Below, piece by piece: positions 1 through 13,154 of a stretch of DNA of 64,000 nt. The DNA is from Pratylenchus scribneri. Taxonomy: Eukaryota; Nematoda; Chromadorea; Rhabditida; Pratylenchidae. The position numbers and the translations under genes are program-made. The notes below the pieces were generated by a model. It made no database searches and was not told the origin of the DNA. It saw only the letters and a list, made by a program, of their open reading frames with translations. Numbering within the stretch: position 1 is the first letter of the stretch; each line of letters opens with the position of its first letter. The stretch lies in the NCBI GenBank assembly GCA_030063045.1, contig JAQSEB010000015.1, positions 558,001-622,000 on the forward strand, read 5' to 3'.

Positions 1-27
1 TAATATACCCTCATATTGATTTTTTAT

Positions 28-54
28 GAATTTCTAAAAATTGGCCACAAATTC
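28..54. repeat. GAATTT/AAATTC dyad around TGGCCA (one per monomer)
   Basis: In the first monomer GAATTT (28-33) and AAATTC (49-54) are a perfect 6-bp inverted repeat. They flank a 15-bp interval containing the palindrome TGGCCA (42-47). The arrangement recurs in most monomers. It is altered in H-type units (GAGTTT) and in GGCCCCAAATTG units, where the right arm is AAATTG. A structural or protein-binding role is inference only. Confidence 0.75.
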
Positions 55-99
55 AATTATATGCCTAGGGTATATTTGACATGTTTTGATAAAGTATTT

Positions 100-115
100 G
101 AATTTTTTGAAATTC
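100..115. repeat. Second GAATTT/AAATTC dyad, 4-bp spacer
   Basis: GAATTT (100-105), spacer TTTG, then AAATTC (110-115): the same arm sequence as the first dyad, 72 bp further on. Many units have GTAATTC, which shortens the arms to 5 bp. Most S/A-type units have GAAATAT, which destroys the right arm. The example is the first monomer; the motif recurs at monomer positions 100-115. Confidence 0.75.
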
Positions 116-684
116 TTTTTATAGATTCATATTCTCCATCAAAAAATAAAGTCCTATATTTTTAATTTTATTAATATACCCTCATATTGATTTTTTATGA
201 ATTTCTAAAAATTGGCCACAAATTCAATTATATGCCTAGGGTATATTTGACATGTTTTGATAAAGTATTTGAATTTTTTGAAATTCTTTTTATAGATTCA
301 TATTCTCCATCAAAAAATACAGTCCTATATTTTTAATTTTATTAATATACCCTCATATTGATTTTTTATGAATTTCTAAAAATTGGCCACAAATTCAATT
401 ATATGCCTAGGGTATATTTGACATGTTTTGATAAAGTATTTGAATTTTTTGAAATTCTTTTTATAGATTCATATTCTCCATCAAAAAATACAGTCCTATA
501 TTTTTAATTTTATTAATATACCCTCATATTGATTTTTTATGAATTTCTAAAAATTGGCCACAAATTCAATTATATGCCTAGGGTATATTTGACATGTTTT
601 GATAAAGTATTTGAATTTTTTGAAATTCTTTTAATAGAATCAAATTCTCCATCAAAAAATACAGTCCTATATTTTTAATTTTAT

Positions 685-1026
685 TAATATACCCTCATAT
701 TGATTTTTTATGAATTTCTAAAAATTGGCCACAAATTCAATTATATGCCTAGGGTATATTTGACATGTTTTAGTTCTAGATTTGAATTTTTTGAAATTCT
801 TTTTATAGATTCATATTCTCCATCAAAAAATAAAGTCCTATATTTTTTATTTTATTAATATATCCTCATATTGATTTTTTATGAATTTCTAAAATATGGC
901 CACAAATTCAATTATATGCCTAGGGTATATTTGACATGTTTTAGTTCTAGATTTGAATTTTTTGAAATTCTTTTAATAGAATCAAATTCTCCATCAAAAA
1001 ATACAGTCCTATATTTTTAATTTTAT
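685..1026 (+). repeat. 342-bp dimer, copy 1
   Basis: Two T-type monomers. The first (685) has AAAAATTGG, AGATTCATATT, AATAAAGTCC and the TTTTTTATTTTAT end. The second (856) begins ATATCCTC and has AAAATATGG and an AATCAAATT tail. The same pair, in the same order, follows at once at 1027-1368. This is the smallest higher-order unit in block 1. Confidence 0.85.
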
Positions 1027-1368
1027 TAATATACCCTCATATTGATTTTTTATGAATTTCTAAAAATTGGCCACAAATTCAATTATATGCCTAGGGTATA
1101 TTTGACATGTTTTAGTTCTAGATTTGAATTTTTTGAAATTCTTTTTATAGATTCATATTCTCCATCAAAAAATAAAGTCCTCTATTTTTTATTTTATTAA
1201 TATATCCTCATATTGATTTTTTATGAATTTCTAAAATATGGCCACAAATTCAATTATATGCCTAGGGTATATTTGACATGTTTTAGTTCTAGATTTGAAT
1301 TTTTTGAAATTCTTTTAATAGAATCATATTCTCCATCAAAAAATACAGTCCTATATTTTTAATTTTAT
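1027..1368 (+). repeat. 342-bp dimer, copy 2
   Basis: Repeats the 685-1026 dimer with few changes: TCCTCTATTT replaces TCCTATATTT near 1178, and AATCATATT replaces AATCAAATT in the second monomer. The shared AATAAAG followed by ATATCCTC/AAAATATGG shows duplication of a two-monomer unit, not chance adjacency. Confidence 0.85.
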
Positions 1369-3477
1369 TAATATACCCTCATATTGATTTTTTATGAATT
1401 TCTAAAAATTGGCCACAAATTCAATTATATGCCTAGGGTATATTTGACATGTTTTGATAAAGTATTTGAATTTTTTGAAATTCTTTTTATAGATTCATAT
1501 TCTCCATCAAAAAATACAGTCCTATATTTTTAATTTTATTAATATACCCTCATATTGATTTTTTATGAATTTCTAAAATATGGCCACAAATTCAATTATA
1601 TGCCTAGGGTATATTTGACATGTTTTAGTTCTAGATTTGAATTTTTTGAAATTCTTTTAATAGAATCAAATTCTCCATCAAAAAATACAGTCCTATATTT
1701 TTAATTTTATTAATATACCCTCATATTGATTTTTTATGAATTTCTAAAAATTGGCCACAAATTCAATTATATGTTTAGGGTATATTTGACATGTTTTGAT
1801 AAAGTATTTGAATTTTTTGAAATTCTTTTAATAGAATCAAATTCTCCATCAAAAAATACAGTCCTATATTTTTAATTTTATTAATATACCCTCATATTGA
1901 TTTTTTATGAATTTCTAAAAATTGGCCACAAATTCAATTATATGCCTAGGGTATATTAGACATGTTTTAGTTCTAGATTTGAATTTTTTGAAATTCTTTT
2001 TATAGATTCATATTCTCCATCAAAAAATACAGTCCTATATTTTTAATTTTATTAATATACCCTCATATTGATTTTTTATGAATTTCTAAAATATGGCCAC
2101 AAATTCAATTATATGCCTAGGGTATATTTGACATGTTTTAGTTCTAGATTTGAATTTTTTGAAATTCTTTTTATAGATTCATATTCTCCATCAAAAAATA
2201 CAGTCCTATATTTTTTATTTTATTAATATATCCTCATATTGATTTTTTATGAATTTCTAAAATATGGCCACAAATTCAATTATATGCCTAGGGTATATTA
2301 GACATGTTTTGATAAAGTATTTGAATTTTTTGAAATTCTTTTAATAGAATCAAATTCTCCATCAAAAAATACAGTCCTATATTTTTAATTTTATTAATAT
2401 ACCCTCATATTGATTTTTTATGAATTTCTAAAAATTGGCCACAAATTCAATTATATGCCTAGGGTATATTTGACATGTTTTGATAAAGTATTTGAATTTT
2501 TTGAAATTCTTTTAATAGAATCAAATTCTCCATCAAAAAATACAGTCCTATATTTTTAATTTTATTAATATACCCTCATATTGATTTTTTATGAATTTCT
2601 AAAAATTGGCCACAAATTCAATTATATGCCTAGGGTATATTTGACATGTTTTGATAAAGTATTTGAATTTTTTGAAATTCTTTTAATAGAATCAAATTCT
2701 CCATCAAAAAATACAGTCCTATATTTTTAATTTTATTAATATACCCTCATATTGATTTTTTATGAATTTCTAAAAATTGGCCACAAATTCAATTATATGC
2801 CTAGGGTATATTTGACATGTTTTGATAAAGTATTTGAATTTTTTGAAATTCTTTTAATAGAATCAAATTCTCCATCAAAAAATACAGTCCTATATTTTTA
2901 ATTTTATTAATATACCCTCATATTGATTTTTTATGAATTTCTAAAAATTGGCCACAAATTCAATTATATGCCTAGGGTATATTTGACAAGTTTTGGACTC
3001 GGATTTGAATTTTTTGTAATTCTTTTTATAGATTCATATTCTCCATCAAAAAATACAGTCCTATATTTTTTATTTTATTAATATAACCTCATATTGATTT
3101 TTTATGAATTTCTAAAAATTGGCCACAAATTCAATTATATGCCTAGGGTATATTTGACATGTTTTGGACTCGGATTTGAATTTTTTGAAATTCTTTTAAT
3201 AGTATCATATTCTCCATCAAAAAATACAGTCCTATATTTTTTATTTTATTAATATAACCTCATATTGATTTTTTATGAATTTCTAAAAATTGGCCACAAA
3301 TTCAATTATATGCCTAGGGTATATTTGACATGTTTTGATAAAGTATTTGAATTTTTTGAAATTCTTTTAATAGAATCAAATTCTCCATCAAAAAATACAG
3401 TCCTATATTTTTAATTTTTTAATATAACCTCATATTGATTTTTTATGAATTTCTAAAAAATGGCCACAAATTCAATT

Positions 3478-3494
3478 ATATACCTAGGGTATAT
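3478..3494. repeat. 17-bp dyad ATATACC-TAG-GGTATAT (first perfect copy)
   Basis: Monomer positions 59-75 form a 7-bp perfect inverted repeat with a 3-bp centre when position 63 is A. In the commoner G63 form (ATATGCC) one pair is lost. All block 1 units have G63 or, once, TGTTT. The perfect form first appears here and then alternates with G63 through much of the array to about 61.4 kb. It overlaps the palindrome CCTAGG. Confidence 0.8.
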
Positions 3495-4444
3495 TTGACA
3501 TGTTTTGGACTCGGATTTGAATTTTTTGAAATTCTTTTAATAGAATCATATTCTCCATCAAAAAATACAGTCCTATATTTTTTATTTTATTAATATAACC
3601 TCATATTGATTTTTTATGAATTTCTAAAAAATGGCCACAAATTCAATTATATACCTAGGGTATATTTGACATGTTTTGGACTCGGATTTGAATTTTTTGA
3701 AATTCTTTTAATAGTATCATATTCTCCATCAAAAAATACAGTCCTATATTTTTTATTTTATTAATATAACTTCATATTGATTTTTTATGAATTTCTAAAA
3801 ATTGGCCACAAATTCAATTATATGCCTAGGGTATATTTGACAAGTTTTGGACTCGGATTTGAATTTTTTGTAATTCTTTTTATAGATTCATATTCTCCAT
3901 CAAAAAATACAGTCCTATATTTTTTATTTTATTAATATAACCTCATATTGATTTTTTATGAATTTCTAAAAATTGGCCACAAATTCAATTATATGCCTAG
4001 GGTATATTTGACATGTTTTGGACTCGGATTTGAATTTTTTGAAATTCTTTTAATAGTATCATATTCTCCATCAAAAAATACAGTCCTATATTTTTTATTT
4101 TATTAATATAACCTCATATTGATTTTTTATGAATTTCTAAAAATTGGCCACAAATTCAATTATATGCCTAGGGTATATTTGACAAGTTTTGGACTCGGAT
4201 TTGAATTTTTTGAAATTCTTTTAATAGTATCATATTCTCCATCAAAAAATACAGTCCTATATTTTTTATTTTGTTAATATACCCTCATATTGATTTTTAC
4301 GAGTTTCTAAAAAATGGCCACAAATTCAAATATATGCCTAGGGTATATATGACATGTTTTGGACTCGGATTTGAATTTTTTGAAATTCTTTTAATAGTAT
4401 CATATTCTCCATCAAAAAATACAGTCCTATATTTTTTATTTTAT

Positions 4445-5125
4445 TAATATAACCTCATATTGATTTTTTATGAATTTCTAAAAAATGGCCAAAAATTCAA
4501 TAATGCCTAGGGTATATTTGACATGTTTTGATAAAGAATTTGAATTTTTTGAAATTCTTTTTATAAATTCATATTCCCATCAAAAAATACAGTCCTATAT
4601 TTTTTATTTTATTAATATACCCTCATATTGATTTTTTATGAATTTCTAAAAAATGGCCACAAATTCAATTATATACCTAGGGTATATTTGACATGTTTTG
4701 ATAAAGAATTTGAATTTTTTGAAATTCTTTTTATAGATTCATATTCTCCATCAAAAAATACAGTCCTATATTTTTTATTTTATTAATATACCCTCATATT
4801 GATTTTTTATGAATTTCTAAAAAATGGCCACAAATTCAATTATATGCCTAGGGTATATTTGACATGTTTTGATAAAGGATTTGAATTTTTTGAAATTCTT
4901 TTTATAGATTCATATTCTCTATAAAAAAATACAGTCCTATATTTTTTATTTTATTAATATAACCTCATATTGATTTTTTATGAATTTCTAAAAAATGGCC
5001 ACAAATTCAATTATATGCCTAGGGTATATTTGACATGTTTTAGTTCAGGATTTGAATTTTTTGAAATTCTTTTAATAGTATCATATTCTCCATCAAAAAA
5101 TACAGTCCTATATTTTTTATTTTAT
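4445..5125 (+). repeat. K cassette copy 1 (4 monomers)
   Basis: Order: K (GATAAAGAA, TATAAATTC tail, short AATAATGCC), K (GATAAAGAA), K (GATAAAGGA, with CTCTATAAA in place of CTCCATCAA), then S (AGTTCAGG). It is 681 bp, 3 bp under four monomers. The CTATAAA marker is at 4919. Confidence 0.85.
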
Positions 5126-7177
5126 TAATATAACCTCATATTGATTTTTTATGAATTTCTAAAAAATGGCCACAAATTCAATTATATACCTAGGGTATAT
5201 TTGACATGTTTTGATAAAGGATTTGAATTTTTTGAAATTCTTTTAATAGTATCATATTCTCCATCAAAAAATACAGTCCTATATTTTTTATTTTATTAAT
5301 ATAACCTCATATTGATTTTTTATGAATTTCTAAAAAATGGCCACAAATTCAATTATATACCTAGGGTATATTTGACATGTTTTGGACTCGGATTTGAATT
5401 TTTTGAAATTCTTTTAATAGAATCATATTCTCCATCAAAAAATACAGTCCTATATTTTTTATTTTATTAATATAACCTCATATTGATTTTTTATGAATTT
5501 CTGAAAAATGGCCACAAATTCAATTATATACCTAGGGTATATTTGACATGTTTTGGACTCGGATTTGAATTTTTTGAAATTCTTTTAATAGTATCATATT
5601 CTCCATCAAAAAATACAGTCCTATATTTTTTATTTTATTAATATAACCTCATATTGATTTTTTATGAATTTCTAAAAATTGGCCACAAATTCAATTATAT
5701 GCCTAGGGTATATTTGACAAGTTTTAGTTCTAGATTTGAATTTTTTGAAATTCTTTTAATAGTATCATATTCTCCATCAAAAAATACAGTCCTATATTTT
5801 TTATTTTATTAATATAACCTCATATTGATTTTTTATGAATTTCTAAAAAATGGCCACAAATTCAATTATATACCTAGGGTATATTTGACATGTTTTAGTT
5901 CTAGATTTGAATTTTTTGTAATTCTTTTAATAGTATCATATTCTCCATCAAAAAATACAGTCCTATATTTTTTATTTTATTAATATAACCTCATATTGAT
6001 TTTTTATGAATTTCTAAAAAATGGCCACAAATTCAATTATATACCTAGGGTATATTTGACATGTTTTAGTTCTAGATTTGAATTTTTTGTAATTCTTTTT
6101 ATAGAATCATATTCTCCATCAAAAAATACAGTCCTATATTTTTTATTTTATTAATATAACCTCATATTGATTTTTTATGAATTTCTAAAAATTGGCCACA
6201 AATTCAATTATATGCCTAGGGTATATTTGACATGTTTTGGACTCGGATTTGAATTTTTTGAAATTCTTTTAATAGTTTCATATTCTCCATCAAAAAATAC
6301 AGTCCTATATTTTTTATTTTATTAATATAACCTCATATTGATTTTTTATGAATTTCTAAAAATTGGCCACAAATTCAATTATATACCTAGGGTATATTTG
6401 ACATGTTTTGGACTCGGATTTGAATTTTTTGAAATTCTTTTAATAGAATCATATTCTCCATCAAAAAATACAGTCCTATATTTTTTATTTTATTAATATA
6501 ACCTCATATTGATTTTTTATGAATTTCTAAAAAATGGCCACAAATTCAATTATATACCTAGGGTATATTTGACATGTTTTGGACTCGGATTTGAATTTTT
6601 TGAAATTCTTTTAATAGTATCATATTCTCCATCAAAAAATACAGTCCTATATTTTTTATTTTATTAATATAACCTCATATTGATTTTTTATGAATTTCTA
6701 AAAATTGGCCACAAATTCAATTATATGCCTAGGGTATATTTGACAAGTTTTGGACTCGGATTTGAATTTTTTGTAATTCTTTTTATAGATTCATATTCTC
6801 CATCAAAAAATACAGTCCTATATTTTTTATTTTATTAATATAACCTCATATTGATTTTTTATGAATTTCTAAAAATTGGCCACAAATTCAATTATATGCC
6901 TAGGGTATATTTGACATGTTTTGGACTCGGATTTGAATTTTTTGAAATTCTTTTAATAGTATCATATTCTCCATCAAAAAATACAGTCCTATATTTTTTA
7001 TTTTATTAATATAACCTCATATTGATTTTTTATGAATTTCTAAAAATTGGCCACAAATTCAATTATATGCCTAGGGTATATTTGACAAGTTTTGGACTCG
7101 GATTTGAATTTTTTGAAATTCTTTTAATAGTATCATATTCTCCATCAAAAAATACAGTCCTATATTTTTTATTTTGT

Positions 7178-7861
7178 TAATATAACCTCATATTGATTTT
7201 TTATGAATTTCTAAAAATTGGCCACAAATTCAATTATATGCCTAGGGTATATTTGACATGTTTTGATAAAGAATTTGAATTTTTTGAAATTCTTTTTATA
7301 AATTCATATTCTCCATCAAAAAATACAGTCCTATATTTTTTATTTTATTAATATACCCTCATATTGATTTTTTATGAATTTCTAAAAAATGGCCACAAAT
7401 TCAATTATATACCTAGGGTATATTTGACATGTTTTGATAAAGAATTTGAATTTTTTGAAATTCTTTTTATAGATTCATATTCTCCATCAAAAAATACAGT
7501 CCTATATTTTTTATTTTATTAATATACCCTCATATTGATTTTTTATGAATTTCTAAAAAATGGCCACAAATTCAATTATATGCCTAGGGTATATTTGACA
7601 TGTTTTGATAAAGGATTTGAATTTTTTGAAATTCTTTTTATAGATTCATATTCTCTATAAAAAAATACAGTCCTATATTTTTTATTTTATTAATATAACC
7701 TCATATTGATTTTTTATGAATTTCTAAAAAATGGCCACAAATTCAATTATATGCCTAGGGTATATTTGACATGTTTTAGTTCTAGATTTGAATTTTTTGT
7801 AATTCTTTTTATAGAATCATATCCTCCATCAAAAAATACAGTCCTATATTTTTTATTTTAT
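7178..7861 (+). repeat. K cassette copy 2 (4 monomers)
   Basis: Same order as copy 1, but the final unit is T (AGTTCTAG) with GTAATTC instead of S, and the first unit keeps the full AATTATATGCC. Exactly 684 bp. The CTATAAA marker at 7655 is 2,736 bp (16 x 171) from copy 1. Confidence 0.85.
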
Positions 7862-8373
7862 TAATATAACCTCATATTGATTTTTTATGAATTTCTAAAA
7901 ATTGGCCACAAATTCAATTATATGCCTAGGGTATATTTGACATGTTTTGGACTCGGATTTGAATTTTTTGAAATTCTTTTAATAGAATCATATTCTCCAT
8001 CAAAAAATACAGTCCTATATTTTTTATTTTATTAATATAACCTCATATTGATTTTTTATGAATTTCTAAAAAATGGCCACAAATTCAATTATATGCCTAG
8101 GGTATATTTGACATGTTTTGGACTCGGATTTGAATTTTTTGAAATTCTTTTAATAGTATCATATTCTCCATCAAAAATACAGTCCTATATTTTTTATTTT
8201 ATTAATATAACCTCATATTGATTTTTTATGAATTTCTAAAAATTGGCCACAAATTCAATTATATGCCTAGGGTATATTTGACAAGTTTTGGACTCGGATT
8301 TGAATTTTTTGAAATTCTTTTAATAGTATCATATTCTCCATCAAAAAATACAGTCCTATATTTTTTATTTTGT

Positions 8374-9057
8374 TAATATAACCTCATATTGATTTTTTAT
8401 GAATTTCTAAAAATTGGCCACAAATTCAATTATATGCCTAGGGTATATTTGACATGTTTTGATAAAGAATTTGAATTTTTTGAAATTCTTTTTATAAATT
8501 CATATTCTCCATCAAAAAATACAGTCCTATATTTTTTATTTTATTAATATACCCTCATATTGATTTTTTATGAATTTCTAAAAAATGGCCACAAATTCAA
8601 TTATATACCTAGGGTATATTTGACATGTTTTGATAAAGAATTTGAATTTTTTGAAATTCTTTTTATAGATTCATATTCTCCATCAAAAAATACAGTCCTA
8701 TATTTTTTATTTTATTAATATACCCTCATATTGATTTTTTATGAATTTCTAAAAAATGGCCACAAATTCAATTATATGCCTAGGGTATATTTGACATGTT
8801 TTGATAAAGGATTTGAATTTTTTGAAATTCTTTTTATAGATTCATATTCTCTATAAAAAAATACAGTCCTATATTTTTTATTTTATTAATATAACCTCAT
8901 ATTGATTTTTTATGAATTTCTAAAAAATGGCCACAAATTCAATTATATGCCTAGGGTATATTTGACATGTTTTAGTTCAGGATTTGAATTTTTTGTAATT
9001 CTTTTTATAGAATCATATTCTCCATCAAAAAATACAGTCCTATATTTTTTATTTTAT
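8374..9057 (+). repeat. K cassette copy 3 (4 monomers)
   Basis: K, K, K(CTATAAA), S with GTAATTC and AATCATATT; 684 bp. The marker at 8851 is 1,196 bp (7 monomers minus 1 bp) after copy 2. Its first unit, like that of copy 2, follows a TTTTGTTAATATAACC join. Confidence 0.85.
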
Positions 9058-10935
9058 TAATATAACCTCATATTGATTTTTTATGAATTTCTAAAAATTG
9101 GCCACAAATTCAATTATATGCCTAGGGTATATTTGACATGTTTTGGACTCGGATTTGAATTTTTTGAAATTCTTTTAATAGTATCATATTCTCCATCAAA
9201 AAATACAGTCCTATATTTTTTATTTTATTAATATAACCTCATATTGATTTTTTATGAATTTCTAAAAAATGGCCACAAATTCAATTATATACCTAGGGTA
9301 TATTTGACATGTTTTGGACTCGGATTTGAATTTTTTGAAATTCTTTTAATAGAATCATATTCTCCATCAAAAAATACATTCCTATATTTTTTATTTTATT
9401 AATATAACCTCATATTGATTTTTTATGAATTTCTAAAAAATGGCCACAAATTCAATTATATACCTAGGGTATATTTGACATGTTTTGGACTCGGATTTGA
9501 ATTTTTTGAAATTCTTTTAATAGTATCATATTCTCCATCAAAAAATACAGTCCTATATTTTTTATTTATTAATATAACCTCATATTGATTTTTTATGAAT
9601 TTCTAAAAATTGGCCACAAATTCAATTATATACCTAGGGTATATTTGACATGTTTTGGACTCGGATTTGAATTTTTTGAAATTCTTTTAATAGAATCATA
9701 TTCTCCATCAAAAAATACAGTCCTATATTTTTTATTTTATTAATATAACCTCATATTGATTTTTTATGAATTTCTAAAAATTGGCCACAAATTCAATTAT
9801 ATGCCTAGGGTATATTTGACATGTTTTGGACTCGGATTTGAATTTTTTGAAATTCTTTTAATAGTATCATATTCTCCATCAAAAAATACAGTCCTATATT
9901 TTTTATTTTATTAATATAACCTCATATTGATTTTTTATGAATTTCTAAAAATTGGCCACAAATTCAATTATATGCCTAGGGTATATTTGACAAGTTTTGG
10001 ACTCGGATTTGAATTTTTTGAAATTCTTTTAATAGTATCATATTCTCCATCAAAAAATACAGTCCTATATTTTTTATTTTGTTAATATACCCTCATATTG
10101 ATTTTTTACGAGTTTCTAAAAAATGGCCACAAATTCAAATATATGCCTAGGGTATATTTGACATGTTTTGGACTCGGATTTGAATTTTTTGAAATTCTTT
10201 TAATAGTATCATATTCTCCATCAAAAAATACAGTCCTATATTTTTTATTTTATTAATATAACCTCATATTGATTTTTTATGAATTTCTAAAAAATGGCCA
10301 AAAATTCAATAATGCCTAGGGTATATTTGACATGTTTTGGACTCGGATTTGAATTTTTTGAAATTCTTTTAATAGTATCATATTCTCCATCAAAAAATAC
10401 AGTCCTATATTTTTTATTTTGTTAATATACCCTCATGTTGATTTTTTACGAGTTTCTAAAAAATGGCCACAAATTCAAATATATGCCTAGGGTATATTTG
10501 ACAAGTTTTGGACTCGGATTTGAATTTTTTGTAATTCTTTTTATAGATTCATATTCTCCATCAAAAAATACAGTCCTATATTTTTTATTTTATTAATATA
10601 ACCTCATATTGATTTTTTATGAATTTCTAAAAATTGGCCACAAATTCAATTATATGCCTAGGGTATATTTGACATGTTTTGGACTCGGATTTGAATTTTT
10701 TGAAATTCTTTTAATAGTATCATATTCTCCATCAAAAAATACAGTCCTATATTTTTTATTTTATTAATATAACCTCATATTGATTTTTTATGAATTTCTA
10801 AAAATTGGCCACAAATTCAATTATATGCCTAGGGTATATTTGACAAGTTTTGGACTCGGATTTGAATTTTTTGAAATTCTTTTAATAGTATCATATTCTC
10901 CATCAAAAAATACAGTCCTATATTTTTTATTTTAT

Positions 10936-11617
10936 TAATATAACCTCATATTGATTTTTTATGAATTTCTAAAAAATGGCCAAAAATTCAATAATGCCTA
11001 GGGTATATTTGACATGTTTTGATAAAGAATTTGAATTTTTTGAAATTCTTTTTATAAATTCATATTCTCCATCAAAAAATACAGTCCTATATTTTTTATT
11101 TTATTAATATACCCTCATATTGATTTTTTATGAATTTCTAAAAAATGGCCACAAATTCAATTATATACCTAGGGTATATTTGACATGTTTTGATAAAGAA
11201 TTTGAATTTTTTGAAATTCTTTTTATAGATTCATATTCTCCATCAAAAAATACAGTCCTATATTTCTTATTTTATTAATATACCCTCATATTGATTTTTT
11301 ATGAATTTCTAAAAAATGGCCACAAATTCAATTATATGCCTAGGGTATATTTGACATGTTTTGATAAAGGATTTGAATTTTTTGAAATTCTTTTTATAGA
11401 TTCATATTCTCTATAAAAAAATACAGTCCTATATTTTTTATTTTATTAATATACCCTCATATTGATTTTTTATGAATTTCTAAAAAATGGCCACAAATTC
11501 AATTATATGCCTAGGGTATATTTGACATGTTTTAGTTCAGGATTTGAATTTTTTGTAATTCTTTTTATAGAATCATATTCTCCATCAAAAAATACAGTCC
11601 TATATTTTTTATTTTAT
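10936..11617 (+). repeat. K cassette copy 4 (4 monomers)
   Basis: K with CCAAAAATTCAATAATGCC (2 bp short), K, K(CTATAAA), S; 682 bp. Private change ATATTTCTTATTTT near 11265, shared only with copy 5. The marker at 11411 is 2,560 bp (15 monomers minus 5) after copy 3. Confidence 0.85.
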
Positions 11618-13154
11618 TAATATAACCTCATATTGATTTTTTATGAATTTCTAAAAATTGGCCACAAATTCAATTATATGCCTAGGGTATATTTGACATG
11701 TTTTGGACTCGGATTTGAATTTTTTGAAATTCTTTTAATAGTATCATATTCTCCATCAAAAAATACAGTCCTATATTTTTTATTTTATTAATATAACCTC
11801 ATATTGATTTTTTATGAATTTCTAAAAATTGGCCACAAATTCAATTATATACCTAGGGTATATTTGACATGTTTTGGACTCGGATTTGAATTTTTTGAAA
11901 TTCTTTTAATAGAATCATATTCTCCATCAAAAAATACAGTCCTATATTTTTTATTTTATTAATATAACCTCATATTGATTTTTTATGAATTTCTAAAAAT
12001 TGGCCACAAATTCAATTATATGCCTAGGGTATATTTGACATGTTTTGGACTCGGATTTGAATTTTTTGAAATTCTTTTAATAGTATCATATTCTCCATCA
12101 AAAAATACAGTCCTATATTTTTTATTTTATTAATATAACCTCATATTGATTTTTTATGAATTTCTAAAAATTGGCCACAAATTCAATTATATGCCTAGGG
12201 TATATTTGACAAGTTTTGGACTCGGATTTGAATTTTTTGAAATTCTTTTAATAGTATCATATTCTCCATCAAAAAATACAGTCCTATATTTTTTATTTTG
12301 TTAATATACCCTCATATTGATTTTTTACGAGTTTCTAAAAAATGGCCACAAATTCAAATATATGCCTAGGGTATATTTGACATGTTTTGGACTCGGATTT
12401 GAATTTTTTGAAATTCTTTTAATAGTATCATATTCTCCATCAAAAAATACAGTCCTATATTTTTTATTTTATTAATATAACCTCATATTGATTTTTTATG
12501 AATTTCTAAAAAATGGCCAAAAATTCAATAATGCCTAGGGTATATTTGACATGTTTTGGACTCGGATTTGAATTTTTTGAAATTCTTTTAATAGTATCAT
12601 ATTCTCCATCAAAAAATACAGTCCTATATTTTTTATTTTGTTAATATACCCTCATGTTGATTTTTTACGAGTTTCTAAAAAATGGCCACAAATTCAAATA
12701 TATGCCTAGGGTATATTTGACAAGTTTTGGACTCGGATTTGAATTTTTTGTAATTCTTTTTATAGATTCATATTCTCCATCAAAAAATACAGTCCTATAT
12801 TTTTTATTTTATTAATATAACCTCATATTGATTTTTTATGAATTTCTAAAAATTGGCCACAAATTCAATTATATGCCTAGGGTATATTTGACATGTTTTG
12901 GACTCGGATTTGAATTTTTTGAAATTCTTTTAATAGTATCATATTCTCCATCAAAAAATACAGTCCTATATTTTTTATTTTATTAATATAACCTCATATT
13001 GATTTTTTATGAATTTCTAAAAATTGGCCACAAATTCAATTATATGCCTAGGGTATATTTGACAAGTTTTGGACTCGGATTTGAATTTTTTGAAATTCTT
13101 TTAATAGTATCATATTCTCCATCAAAAAATACAGTCCTATATTTTTTATTTTAT

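Larger units (their letters stand above)
1..2907 (+). repeat. Block 1: K/T subfamily, 17 monomers of exactly 171 bp
   Basis: Seventeen monomers in perfect 171-bp register. The barcode is GATAAAGT (type K) or AGTTCTAG (type T); GGACTCGG is absent. Most units end in TTTTTAATTTTAT rather than TTTTTTATTTTAT, have ATACCCTC or ATATCCTC at the start rather than ATAACCTC, and carry AGATTCATATT or AATCAAATT. Private variants include AATAAAGTCC (units 1, 685, 1027), TATTAGACA (units 1882, 2224) and TATGTTTAGGG in unit 1711. The block ends abruptly at 2908, where the ACAAG/GGACTCGG type begins. This is a separate local subfamily and may lie on the side away from the most recent amplification, though that polarity is inferred. 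Confidence 0.93.

Noticed and set aside
83..99. CENP-B box-like similarity in the ACTCGGATTTGAA segment of G monomers
   Set aside because: Neither strand contains TTCG with the required downstream A and CGGG. The reverse strand reads TTCAAATCCGAG, which lacks the essential core.
1774..1780. TTTAGGG, the plant-type telomere motif
   Set aside because: A single occurrence, produced by a change of GCCTAGGG to GTTTAGGG in one monomer. There is no tandem telomeric repeat anywhere in the window.
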